Source of the DNA: CAYOCE01 sp964402405
GTDB lineage: Bacteria > Pseudomonadota > Alphaproteobacteria > UBA7879
DNA: 11,899 nt
Direction: 5' to 3'
Assembly: GCA_964402405.1 (NCBI GenBank)
Contig: CAYOCE010000042.1
Coordinates: 1 to 11,899 of the forward strand
Shown: positions 1 to 7,153 of the stretch, piece by piece
How the letters are laid out: every line of letters begins with the position of its first letter
Position numbering within the stretch: the stretch's first letter is position 1
Notes under the pieces: generated by a model
Database searches by the model: none
What the model was told of the DNA's origin: nothing
The model's input: the letters and a program-made list of their open reading frames with translations, nothing else
Made by a program: the position numbers and the translations under genes

Positions 1-60
1 GGGATGACAGTATAGGAGAGCTACCGCTCGAGGGGCCGGGACGATGAAAAAGTAGGCTAC

Positions 61-759
61 TTAATCCCTCCCATACTTGGGTTCCATATTCTCTAGTGAC
101 TCTGCTACTAATAGATCATCGTGGTAATGAGGACCTGTGTGAGAAATGGGAAAATCAATCAACCTAGGACTATCATCCGCATTTACATATTCATGGCGAC
201 CCACGGGCCCTTTCGATTGTAATCGGCCCCCATTTTCCAAATAGGCTCCATGTCCATTTTTCCCATGACTGAGTATAACCACATCCGCAAATCGTTCCTC
301 TGGAGGGTGGTCTATCTGTGCGTATGTTAAGATTTCAAAATGAGGAGCCACAGAAATCTGGGGAAGGTGCCGAGGACCGCGAGGCTTTGTTATTTCTGGG
401 TTTGCAAGACCATAAGTAAAATAGTGAGAATAGGCATCCATGGCATCTTTCCTTGATAGACCAAGGTCAATATAGGGGATAATACCCAGGGTAATACCTG
501 GGCAACTGATTCTGCTTTTGCCTTTTAAATAAGGGGTTCCGGGGCAGGGAAGATGGCCATATTTTTTTTTATAATGGGCCAAAATAGCCATTAGAATTTG
601 CTGCTTTTTTCGGGTTTCTTTGATATCTGTGGTAAGGCGAAAATGTCCCAAAAAAGAAATAGATACACTGCTGATAATCCCAACAATCATTAGGACAATG
701 GTCATTTCAATGAGGGTAAATCCCCGTTTATTTTTTAAACCTGAAAATAAAGGACGCAT
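61..759 (-). CDS. Type IV prepilin-like protein (class III signal peptide), last gene of the secretin operon
   Basis: Predicted minor pilin or pseudopilin. After a short basic leader (residues 1-13, ending KRG) comes the prepilin peptidase site G13|FTLIE with the invariant Glu at +5 (E18), then a hydrophobic helix to about residue 37. The globular part has LPCPG at 70-74 with a second Cys at 86, GIIPYIDLGL at 92-101 and SHGKNGHGAY at 164-173. These resemble a pilin-like family with a 'LPCP...G.LPY..LGL...DA' pattern (recalled, not searched). I chose the ATG at 757-759 because AAAAGGAG lies 10 bases upstream. The in-frame ATG at 802-804 has no ribosome site and would add 15 residues before an already normal leader. 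The start overlaps the end of the preceding prepilin gene by 25 bases, which implies coupled translation. The product is expected in the inner membrane before assembly into a pilus or pseudopilus. Its exact role is unknown. Confidence 0.85.
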   Translation of the reverse strand: MRPLFSGLKNKRGFTLIEMTIVLMIVGIISSVSISFLGHFRLTTDIKETRKKQQILMAILAHYKKKYGHLPCPGTPYLKGKSRISCPGITLGIIPYIDLGLSRKDAMDAYSHYFTYGLANPEITKPRGPRHLPQISVAPHFEILTYAQIDHPPEERFADVVILSHGKNGHGAYLENGGRLQSKGPVGRHEYVNADDSPRLIDFPISHTGPHYHDDLLVAESLENMEPKYGRD

Positions 760-1427
760 GCAGGTTTGTCTCCTTTTAAATAAAATGCTCCATCTCTGAT
801 GCATTCGCCCGAATGATTCTGCCCATCTCGGGCCTGGATGCGTCCATGATAAGGGTCTGGACTATCATTTTTCTGCAGGATTTGCAGCGCTTGTTGAGGG
901 GTTAGCAATCCTCCTGTTGTTCGCTTGCTATTTGGCTTGCCCACGATAAACCATAAGCCTTTTAGGTCGTCGGGATCGGACTCTATGGTTACACATCCTT
1001 GAAAAACAGCTGAAGGAACCCCTTTCGAAGATCCAAGGGTTTCTCCCTCTGGCTTTCCCACATTCTCAATTAACCCACTGGCAGAGAGGTGTCGCCAAAA
1101 TTTTCCGGCATCCCTACTAGGATCCAGTCCATCCCCAGTGATTTCCCCATCTCCATCCCCGTTGGGTAAATCTGGATCAATCAGTGAAGAAGCCATTCCA
1201 AAATCTCCAGGAAGGGCATTATATTTTTCTATAAACTGAAAATAGGCACCCCTGTATTGATTAATCTGATGCTCAAGGCTGCGGAGTTTTGCATTTTCCA
1301 AAAGCCCATAACCCTTAAGTGTAAGGCTGGTGAGTAATCCTAAAACCATTAGAACAATAGCCATTTCAATGAGGCTGAACCCTAATTTCTTGGATGGATA
1401 TTGTTTTCTGTAATGTCGATACTTCAT
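735..1427 (-). CDS. Type IV prepilin-like protein with Asp/Gly-rich loop
   Basis: A 230-residue prepilin-like protein. The basic leader ends at G16, followed by FSLIE with Glu at +5 (E21) and a hydrophobic helix to about residue 40. The globular region contains YNALPGDF (69-76), then a loop rich in Asp and Gly (84-102) that could bind calcium. A segment starting GGLLTPQQA (about 172-180) and continuing to GRIQARDG (195-202) resembles the 'LTP..A..I..K.DDG.P..G...A' block of other large pseudopilins (recalled, not searched). Cysteines at 145, 209 and 224 could form a C-terminal disulfide. The start ATG is one base after the TGA stop of the secretin gene (TGA-A-ATG), with only a weak purine-rich ribosome site, so translation is probably coupled. 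Being second in the operon and of this size, it may be the main filament subunit or a minor one; the sequence does not decide. Confidence 0.88.
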   Translation of the reverse strand: MKYRHYRKQYPSKKLGFSLIEMAIVLMVLGLLTSLTLKGYGLLENAKLRSLEHQINQYRGAYFQFIEKYNALPGDFGMASSLIDPDLPNGDGDGEITGDGLDPSRDAGKFWRHLSASGLIENVGKPEGETLGSSKGVPSAVFQGCVTIESDPDDLKGLWFIVGKPNSKRTTGGLLTPQQALQILQKNDSPDPYHGRIQARDGQNHSGECIRDGAFYLKGDKPACVLYFQV

Positions 1428-1428
1428 T

Positions 1429-3174
1429 TCATATTCTTTCTTTTTCAGGTTGTAGAGTGTCGCCTATCTTTCGCGGATCTTTTGTGTATTTTTGATAGAG
1501 GCGCTGGTCGCTGGGATGCAATTCAGGGGCTTTTAAAATAGTTGCCCGTAAGAAAATCACCAACTCAACAATGGATTCTTCAAGTCGTTTGCCTTGGGTA
1601 AAAAAACTAAAGGGGGTATCTTCCGTTCCCGGGATGCCGGCTGCTATGCTGCTAGCACCTTCCTGCATGAGTCCCCCCAAAATCACCACTTCCCCTGATT
1701 TCATCCGTAGAACCGAATCAATTTCACGCACAGCGACAATAGGAATTTCAGATTTGATGGTGTTCTCATCTTTAACATTCATTTGTTTGGCCATTAGCCT
1801 GACCGCTGGATCCTCCTTCATACCCGTGATTCGAGTAATAGTAGGGCGTAGATTCAGTGTAATTTCCTGGGATTCAGGGTCAATTGCGGGATGCACGACC
1901 ATAATAAACCCCACGGGAATTGTTTGAATTTTGCTAGAGGCTGTTAGTTGGGATAACTCTTCATTGCGCTGAAATAAATGTTGACGATCATACTGTATTT
2001 GAAAAAACACTTGATTTTCCGCAACTTTCAGCAAAGCACTTTGATTATTGATAACGGTTAACCGGGGGCTTGAAAGGGTTCGAACGGTTCCAAAAGTTTC
2101 CATCAATTGTAAAATAGCGGCCATATCTTTGCCCTTGATGGTAAGGGACATTACATCATCGGCTGCTGGGAGACCCCCTAAAAAAGAGGCCCCATGGACC
2201 GCATCCCCCAGGGAGGCATTAAAACTGATGGCCTTTCCAAAAATATTGCGCCAATTAATCCCACTTTTGTACTCATCTTTTAGGGCGACTTCGATCACTT
2301 TAGCCTCAATCAAAATCTGGGCAGATAGAGAGTTTCTGAGCTTATCCAAAAAGATTTGAATAATTTTATGATGCTGGGACGTCCCATAAAAAATCAGAAA
2401 TCCAGCTTGCTTATTTAGGGAATAATAGGGGTTTGTCTCATGCCTATGGGAATCTTTAATTCTGTCTGCAGAATCATTCCTAGATATTTCCTGATAGACT
2501 ACACCCTGTAATTTTGGTTGAGGAACCATTTCATCCAACGTCATTTTTTTCACCAGGTCATTTAAATTCGATTCTATGTCCTCCCAAAAGGATGTCTTGT
2601 TTTCCCCCTTCAAAGAAGTCGTGGAACTATTGCCCAAATTTCCTTGGGATTCATTGGTATTTAGAATGCCTGTACTAAGAGAAGTCACATTTTGGTTGGA
2701 CCGAATCAGAGTTAAAAATGGCAAAGAATAAAGATCAACATAGGGAGTATCTTCCTGAATTTGGATATGATTTGGGTGAAGAGTAATCCTAAGATTTGCA
2801 AGGCTACAAATTTCCTCTAGGGCATCCATGAAAGGATGGGACTCTGCTTGATACGTAATCCTTGGATCCCCCTGAAAGGAAAAGATAATGGGGGTGCCTA
2901 CGTCAGCTGCAAGCTCTTTTAAAGCCTCTTTCAACGACGACGAAGGGGTAATATGAATCGTTACAGAAGGGCCTCGATTTTTAGAGATAGGCGCAACAAC
3001 CTCCGTTTTTATTTCATTAGGTGGTGGACTCGAAAGATCCTGAAAATCACTTCGTTTTAAACGCAACGACGGATCATGAATGTTCCCTGAGTGAAAGGGG
3101 GCACATCCCTGAACCATCAGAAAAATTGCTAAAAAAATTATATTTATCAATGTATTGTAATCAAATTTCATCAT
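1429..3174 (-). CDS. Secretin lipoprotein, MshL/PilQ-like (outer-membrane pore of a type IV pilus or type II secretion-like system)
   Basis: Predicted outer-membrane secretin, 581 residues. The N-terminus has a hydrophobic stretch (9-22) ending VQGC, so Cys24 is the probable lipidated residue; Gln at -2 is unusual for a lipobox. A secretin/TonB short N-terminal domain covers about 80-140. A Ser/Asn-rich stretch with SFWEDIESNL (195-204) recalls MshL/PilN-type secretins. The membrane-channel domain covers about 285-548, with VRTLSSPRLTVINNQSA near 363-379, then SGEVVILGGLMQEG (493-506) and ELVIFLRATI (537-546). The usual 'P.LG..P.LG.LF' gate segment is degenerate here (GIPGTEDTPFSFFTQ, 513-527). 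This is the first gene of a three-gene operon with two prepilin genes. No ATPase, platform protein or prepilin peptidase is in the window. GGGG at about -5 to -8 favours either of the two adjacent ATG codons (3174 or 3171). MshL-like assignment is likely; PilQ or GspD is possible. Confidence 0.87.
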   Translation of the reverse strand: MMKFDYNTLINIIFLAIFLMVQGCAPFHSGNIHDPSLRLKRSDFQDLSSPPPNEIKTEVVAPISKNRGPSVTIHITPSSSLKEALKELAADVGTPIIFSFQGDPRITYQAESHPFMDALEEICSLANLRITLHPNHIQIQEDTPYVDLYSLPFLTLIRSNQNVTSLSTGILNTNESQGNLGNSSTTSLKGENKTSFWEDIESNLNDLVKKMTLDEMVPQPKLQGVVYQEISRNDSADRIKDSHRHETNPYYSLNKQAGFLIFYGTSQHHKIIQIFLDKLRNSLSAQILIEAKVIEVALKDEYKSGINWRNIFGKAISFNASLGDAVHGASFLGGLPAADDVMSLTIKGKDMAAILQLMETFGTVRTLSSPRLTVINNQSALLKVAENQVFFQIQYDRQHLFQRNEELSQLTASSKIQTIPVGFIMVVHPAIDPESQEITLNLRPTITRITGMKEDPAVRLMAKQMNVKDENTIKSEIPIVAVREIDSVLRMKSGEVVILGGLMQEGASSIAAGIPGTEDTPFSFFTQGKRLEESIVELVIFLRATILKAPELHPSDQRLYQKYTKDPRKIGDTLQPEKERI

Positions 3175-3610
3175 CTTTCCCCAAAAAACAAATCATATAT
3201 ATCATAATTTTTATAAATTAAAAGGATAAAATTACTTTTTTCTGAAAATTTTGTAAGAGGTACAGATATAAGGGGATTTTAATAGCGCGTGGCGCGATCT
3301 TTCTACGCTCTTCATGAGGAATCATCCCCCTACTTCGCGCAGAAGCATCAACTTAAGGAAATTTCTTAGAGATAAGCTTTAAAATAAAGGGGAGATGTAG
3401 ACTTAAAATCAGGTAAGCTTCCTATATCATAGATCTATTCATAAGATCTGTGTTTAAGAAAAATTTTAGGGGGTGACGAGGGGGTCTTTTCATTTTACCA
3501 CATATCGCAAAATACATGGTTCTTGATCTGTATGGCAGAAAATCTTCAATTCGTCAATAAGATAATTCAGCTTTTACAATTATTTTTTTACAATTTTTGC
3601 ATTTTATAAC

Positions 3611-3638
3611 TTGACAGCCATTTTGAAAACCCTTAAAT
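3611..3638 (+). promoter_or_regulatory. Candidate sigma-70 promoter inside the 3.2-3.8 kb spacer
   Basis: A perfect TTGACA (-35) at 3611-3616 is followed after 16 bases by TTAAAT (3633-3638), or after 17 by TAAATA. It points along the plus strand, opposite to both flanking genes, so it matches no annotated gene. The predicted start near 3645 would fall at the CGCATATATGCG palindrome. Confidence 0.4.
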
Positions 3639-3647
3639 ATGGCATAA

Positions 3648-3659
3648 CGCATATATGCG
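3648..3659. repeat. Perfect 12-bp palindrome CGCATATATGCG
   Basis: The two halves are exact reverse complements. It sits at the predicted transcription start of the plus-strand promoter at 3611-3638, a position expected for a repressor operator. The function is inferred from position only. Confidence 0.45.
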
Positions 3660-3679
3660 ATGTTGGGAGACACCCTTCG

Positions 3680-3695
3680 CCCCCCCCCTCTCTCT
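3680..3695. repeat. C9(CT)4-type homopolymer/dinucleotide tract
   Basis: Nine consecutive C residues (3680-3688) run straight into alternating T and C (to 3695). Such tracts are prone to slipped-strand errors. It lies about 40 bases downstream of the predicted start of the orphan plus-strand promoter and in no recognised coding region. Confidence 0.6.
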
Positions 3696-3839
3696 ATCCC
3701 CCTATTTTAAAAAGCATAAAGCTAAGATGATTTTTCTTATAAATCCTTGGATTTAGTTTCCCGTTTTTTCCTTAGGTTTATGCCTATGTGCTACAGTGAG
3801 AGTTTGCCTAGTGCTTTTTCTGATTTTTATATTCTGAAA

Positions 3840-5135
3840 TTAAGAAGAACGCTTTTCATGCGTCGGTCGTGAAAGGTAAGTAGTCCCACCAGATTGGGGG
3901 TGTGATACCTTTGTGGTCCCAGGAAAGCTAAAGGGTTTGTTTTGTAAGCTTCGAACAGCTAAATAGGCAAAGATTTGGGCCTCCATGGCTTGATTGTTCC
4001 AGCCTATTTGGTCAGCCGTGAATATGGCAACAGCCCCTAATTTTTTTGTCAGGCGTTCCTTTAGTTCCTCTAAAATAACAGGGTTATACCACCCACCCCC
4101 TGTTAGGATCCAAGTTTTAGGGACGTTGATATCCAGTAAATCAAGGCTTTGAACAATGGTATCTGCGGTAAAGGCCTCAAGGGTTCTGCATGCATCCTGG
4201 ATTGATAAAGAATCCAACTCGGGAACCAACTGTAAATCCCCAATGTCTAGGGCTTTTGGAGGGGGCATCTGAAAATAATTTTGGGAATTTTTGATAATGG
4301 ATTTTTCATAAAGAGCTGCAAAAGCTTGGTCATTAACAACCCCTTTTGATCCATATTTGCCATCCACATCCATGTTTTCTGCCCCATGGGTACGTCTTCG
4401 AATGAATTGATCAATCAGGCCATTTCCAGGACCCGTATCAAATCCAATCAGGTCCAATTCATTCGTGCTTTGAACAACCGTCATGTTGGAAATTCCCCCA
4501 CAATTTACCCCAATCAAAGGGGTTTTAGCATCCCTGGTTGCGAGGGCCTGATGATAAGCAGGGGCAAAGGGGGCCCCAAATCCACCAGCCTTGATATCAT
4601 TGCTGCGAAAATCATTAACAACCATGATCTGCAGGTGATCGGCTAGATCTTGACCATTTCCCACAATGACAGAAATTCCTTTAGAAGGTTGATGAAACAT
4701 GGCCTGCCCATGATATCCCACGACATCAATTTGAGAAGCTTCATATCCTGTTTTTTCCAACAATTGAGTAACGGCCTGGGCATGAAGCATGGTGGATAGA
4801 TAAATTACTGCCTCTAAGGTAATGGGATGGTCGGGTTGTTCATGAAGATACCAGGATAATTCTTTGATTTTGTCTTGTATGTCAGTTTTTGAAAGTCCTA
4901 GTTCTTTTCTTAGATAATCTTCTAAAGCTTGGGGATAACAGGATTCTGCCTTAGCCATACTCCCACCCGCTGTTCTGATTGCATACTCTGCAGCCTTCAA
5001 AAGGATTCTAGTTTGGGGATCATAAGAAAGAGATATGTCCCCTATTTCATTGATGATTAAAGATCCATCTGTTTCGAGAAGGGCCGCATCAATACCATCC
5101 ATGGAGGTACCACTCATGAGGCCTATACTAAACAT
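3840..5135 (-). CDS. anmK: Anhydro-N-acetylmuramic acid kinase
   Basis: Cytosolic peptidoglycan-recycling enzyme that uses ATP and water to turn 1,6-anhydro-MurNAc into MurNAc-6-phosphate. Visible motifs are GLMSGTSMDGID (5-16), VVGYHGQAMFHQP (138-150), DFRSNDIKAGGFGAP (175-189) with Asp180 as the expected catalytic base, GVNCGGISN (209-217), GFDTGPGN (231-238), PPPKALD (291-297) and LTGGGWYNP (344-352). The protein is 431 residues against roughly 370 for the E. coli enzyme. Comparison with the E. coli sequence from memory puts about 40 extra residues near 71-110, before the YHGQ motif, and a slightly longer C-terminus. The start ATG has the purine-rich AGGGGAAGGG just upstream. The gene lies 36 bases after the nucleotide-sugar dehydrogenase stop, so it is probably the third gene of that operon. 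The next recycling step (MurQ etherase) is not in the window. Confidence 0.95.
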   Translation of the reverse strand: MFSIGLMSGTSMDGIDAALLETDGSLIINEIGDISLSYDPQTRILLKAAEYAIRTAGGSMAKAESCYPQALEDYLRKELGLSKTDIQDKIKELSWYLHEQPDHPITLEAVIYLSTMLHAQAVTQLLEKTGYEASQIDVVGYHGQAMFHQPSKGISVIVGNGQDLADHLQIMVVNDFRSNDIKAGGFGAPFAPAYHQALATRDAKTPLIGVNCGGISNMTVVQSTNELDLIGFDTGPGNGLIDQFIRRRTHGAENMDVDGKYGSKGVVNDQAFAALYEKSIIKNSQNYFQMPPPKALDIGDLQLVPELDSLSIQDACRTLEAFTADTIVQSLDLLDINVPKTWILTGGGWYNPVILEELKERLTKKLGAVAIFTADQIGWNNQAMEAQIFAYLAVRSLQNKPFSFPGTTKVSHPQSGGTTYLSRPTHEKRSS

Positions 5136-5171
5136 ATGCCCTTCCCCTGTTTTGAAATAGTTTGGGCATAG

Positions 5172-6455
5172 TTACAATCCTTTATACGTAATATTTCCAG
5201 CAAAATCCAAATGGGACCACATGTTTTTAATATCAAAGACTAACCCTCCCTGGGGAAGAAGTTCTCGGAAGGTCTCTTCTGAAAAATCCGTATATCCCTC
5301 ATGGGAAACGGCACCAACGATGACATCATAGTTGGATTTTTGATCGAGGGATTCAATCAGGTCCATACCAAAGAATTTTTTAACCTCTCCAGCATTTGCC
5401 AAGGGATCGTGAACAAATATCTGATGTCCTTTTTTCTTCAAAGCATGAATAACATCAATAACCTTGGAATTTCGAAGGTCTGGTACATTTTCTTTGAAAG
5501 TCATCCCCAGAATCAGAATACGGGCAGGATTTTCAAGGGAGTTTTGAATAATTTCCTCATGAATTCTGCCCGCAACAAAGGGGCCCATGGATTCATTAAT
5601 ATCCCGACCCGCGAGCAATACGCCTGGATCAATCCCCACCTTTTGGGCAGCCTCTACCAGGTAATAAGGATCTACGCCAATGCAATGCCCCCCAACGAGT
5701 CCAGGGGCAAAAGGTAGAAAATTCCACTTGGTTTTAGCAGCCTCCAAGACATCATAAATAGAAATCCCCATCTTGGAAAAAATCACCGTAATTTCATTCA
5801 TGAAGGCAATGTTGATATCCCGTTGCGTGTTTTCAATAACCTTAGAGGCTTCGGCAGTACGGATATCTCGCGCCATGAAAACGTTACCCCCATTGATCTT
5901 TCCATAGAGAGTCTCTAAAATATTGGCAGTCTTAGGGGTATCCCCCGCTACAACTTTGGTAATTTTATCAACGGTATGATGTTTATCGCCAGGATTCATA
6001 CGTTCAGGAGAGTACCCCAAGAAAAAATCCACCCCATATTTTAGGCCTGATACTTTTTCCAAAATAGGCCCACAAAAGTCTTCGGTGATGCCTGGATAAA
6101 CGGTGCTTTCATACACAACGATGGATCCTTTTTTAAGCGCCTTCCCTACGATTTGGGACGCAAGGTCAAGAGGTCCTAAATCTGGTTTATAATCATCCGT
6201 AATAGGGGTGGGGACCGTGACAATGTAGATATCCTTTCCCTTGATATCCTCTGTCGATGTTGTGAATGTCATTAACGATGCTCTAAGGCTTTCCTCAGAT
6301 ACCTCATGGGTACGGTCATGTCCTTTTTTTAATTCATCCACGCGCGGTTGACTGATATCATATCCTACGACGTGATTATGCTTTGCCAAATGAATGGCCA
6401 GGGGAAGACCTACATAGCCAAGGCCGACAACAACAACTTCGTAATTCGTATCCAT
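5172..6455 (-). CDS. tviB: UDP-N-acetylhexosamine 6-dehydrogenase (TviB/WbpO/CapL type)
   Basis: NAD-dependent nucleotide-sugar dehydrogenase that oxidises C6 of UDP-GlcNAc or UDP-GalNAc to the uronic acid, giving a precursor for capsule, O-antigen or another surface polymer. The N-terminal Rossmann fold has VVVGLGYVGLPLA (8-20) and acidic residue Asp33. VTVPTPI (79-85), YESTVYPG (115-122) and YSPERMNPGD (148-157) follow. The central helix has Lys205 and Asn209 (ASKVIENTQRDINIAF). The catalytic Cys is C258 in GGHCIGVDPYYL (255-266). The C-terminal domain opens with LGMTFKENVPDLRNSK (316-331). The PGLVGGHCIGVDPYYL block and the 427-residue length fit the TviB/WbpO branch better than UDP-glucose dehydrogenase, but the exact sugar is not provable from sequence. 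AAAGGA lies 8 bases before the ATG and overlaps the stop of the upstream glycosyl transferase, 12 bases away, so the two are co-transcribed. Confidence 0.93.
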   Translation of the reverse strand: MDTNYEVVVVGLGYVGLPLAIHLAKHNHVVGYDISQPRVDELKKGHDRTHEVSEESLRASLMTFTTSTEDIKGKDIYIVTVPTPITDDYKPDLGPLDLASQIVGKALKKGSIVVYESTVYPGITEDFCGPILEKVSGLKYGVDFFLGYSPERMNPGDKHHTVDKITKVVAGDTPKTANILETLYGKINGGNVFMARDIRTAEASKVIENTQRDINIAFMNEITVIFSKMGISIYDVLEAAKTKWNFLPFAPGLVGGHCIGVDPYYLVEAAQKVGIDPGVLLAGRDINESMGPFVAGRIHEEIIQNSLENPARILILGMTFKENVPDLRNSKVIDVIHALKKKGHQIFVHDPLANAGEVKKFFGMDLIESLDQKSNYDVIVGAVSHEGYTDFSEETFRELLPQGGLVFDIKNMWSHLDFAGNITYKGL

Positions 6456-6467
6456 TAAGTAGTTCCT

Positions 6468-7088
6468 TTATTTTTTCTTGGAATTTTTTAAGACGGTTCT
6501 GCTTTTGAAAAAGTCATCTCCAACTTGTCCTTCACGGTCAATGCCCTCTAGGGTTATAACCTTTAAAATCGTAATGCAGAGGATTTTAAGGTCTAAAACA
6601 AGCGACCAATGATCTACATACCATACATCTAGCTTAAATTTCTGATCCCAGTCAAGATTGTTGCGCCCATTAATCTGGGCCCAGCCTGTAATTCCAGGAC
6701 GCATATCATGCCTTCGGAATTGCTCCTCTGTGTAATGATCTCGATACTCTGTTAGGAAAGGTCGAGGGCCTACCAAGCTCATTTCCCCCTTTAGGACATT
6801 AATCAAGCTAGGAATCTCATCCAGACTGGTCATGCGAAGAAGATTGCCATACCGCGTGATTCGTTTTTCATTGGGTAATAAATCCCCTTTCGCATTCGTG
6901 ATATTCTTCATCGTCCGAAATTTGATAACGGTAAAAGGCCTTCCTTTAAATCCCAGTCTTTTTTGAAGAAAGAAAATTGGTGTACCTAGAAAGGACATCG
7001 ACAGAAGGCATACCATAACCAAAATAGGGGATAGCACCACTAATATAAGGATACTTACGACAACATCAATTATTCTTTTTGCAATCAT
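6468..7088 (-). CDS. Monotopic phosphoglycosyl transferase (bacterial sugar transferase, PglC-like)
   Basis: Predicted initiator of glycan assembly: it moves a sugar-1-phosphate from a UDP-sugar onto undecaprenyl phosphate at the inner membrane. The 206-residue size matches the minimal PglC form, without the extra membrane helices of WbaP-type enzymes. The N-terminus has KRIIDVVVS and a hydrophobic stretch (6-30) broken by Ser20-Pro21, the helix-break feature of the re-entrant membrane helix in PglC. The catalytic Asp-Glu pair is D90-E91 in TSLDEIPSL, followed by GEMSLVGPRPFL (101-112), the RPGITGWAQINGRN block (130-143) and LDVWYVDHWS (153-162). The short Lys-rich C-terminal tail is not conserved in the family. 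It is the first gene of an operon with the nucleotide-sugar dehydrogenase and anmK. No Shine-Dalgarno sequence precedes the ATG; see the promoter entry at 7094-7122. The sugar used cannot be told from sequence. Confidence 0.92.
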   Translation of the reverse strand: MIAKRIIDVVVSILILVVLSPILVMVCLLSMSFLGTPIFFLQKRLGFKGRPFTVIKFRTMKNITNAKGDLLPNEKRITRYGNLLRMTSLDEIPSLINVLKGEMSLVGPRPFLTEYRDHYTEEQFRRHDMRPGITGWAQINGRNNLDWDQKFKLDVWYVDHWSLVLDLKILCITILKVITLEGIDREGQVGDDFFKSRTVLKNSKKK

Positions 7089-7093
7089 CTTTG

Positions 7094-7122
7094 TTTATAT
7101 TAATAAGGATTAAGAACAACAA
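7094..7122 (-). promoter_or_regulatory. Candidate promoter of the glycan operon, giving a leaderless message
   Basis: Read on the minus strand, TTGTTG (7117-7122) and TATAAA (7094-7099) are 17 bases apart. The predicted first base falls at or beside the A of the glycosyl transferase ATG (7088), which has no ribosome site. This would fit a leaderless transcript. A promoter further upstream is the alternative. Confidence 0.4.
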
Positions 7123-7153
7123 TAGCTCACAGGCACGTATAGAAGACCTCGCA

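Larger units (their letters stand above)
3175..3839. other. 665-base spacer without a convincing gene
   Basis: Separates anmK (ending at 3840) from the secretin start. The stretch next to the secretin (3180-3240) is very AT-rich and should hold its promoter. On the minus strand TATGAT at about 3198-3203 is the best -10 candidate, with only a poor -35. At 3289-3369 a short plus-strand frame starts with GTG and reads 26 protein-like codons, while the opposite strand is open over much the same bases. At 3429-3449 AGATCT occurs twice, once inside the 10-bp palindrome ATAGATCTAT. A plus-strand promoter, a palindrome and a C-tract lie at 3611-3695 and have their own entries. A small hairpin at 3740-3755 (arms TAAATCC/GGATTTA) followed by T-rich sequence could be a weak plus-strand terminator. 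I could not find a clear terminator for anmK. Confidence 0.6.

Noticed and set aside
760..804. Longer N-terminus for the first prepilin starting at 804
   Set aside because: No ribosome site upstream, and the added residues would precede an already complete prepilin leader. The ATG at 759 has AAAAGGAG at suitable spacing.
3021..3221. 66-codon plus-strand open frame over the secretin start
   Set aside because: Covers the lipoprotein signal on the opposite strand, and the end reads low-complexity Ile-rich sequence from AT-rich DNA.
3429..3449. Two AGATCT copies near a 10-bp palindrome
   Set aside because: Short and not symmetrically arranged; expected by chance in AT-rich sequence.
3410..3520. 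Minus-strand 32-codon frame (MYFAICGKMK...) in the spacer
   Set aside because: No ribosome site and no family resemblance; basic, low-information sequence.
5301..5717. 138-codon plus-strand open frame
   Set aside because: Lies wholly inside the dehydrogenase gene, which has every family motif. The antisense translation resembles nothing and has no ribosome site of note.
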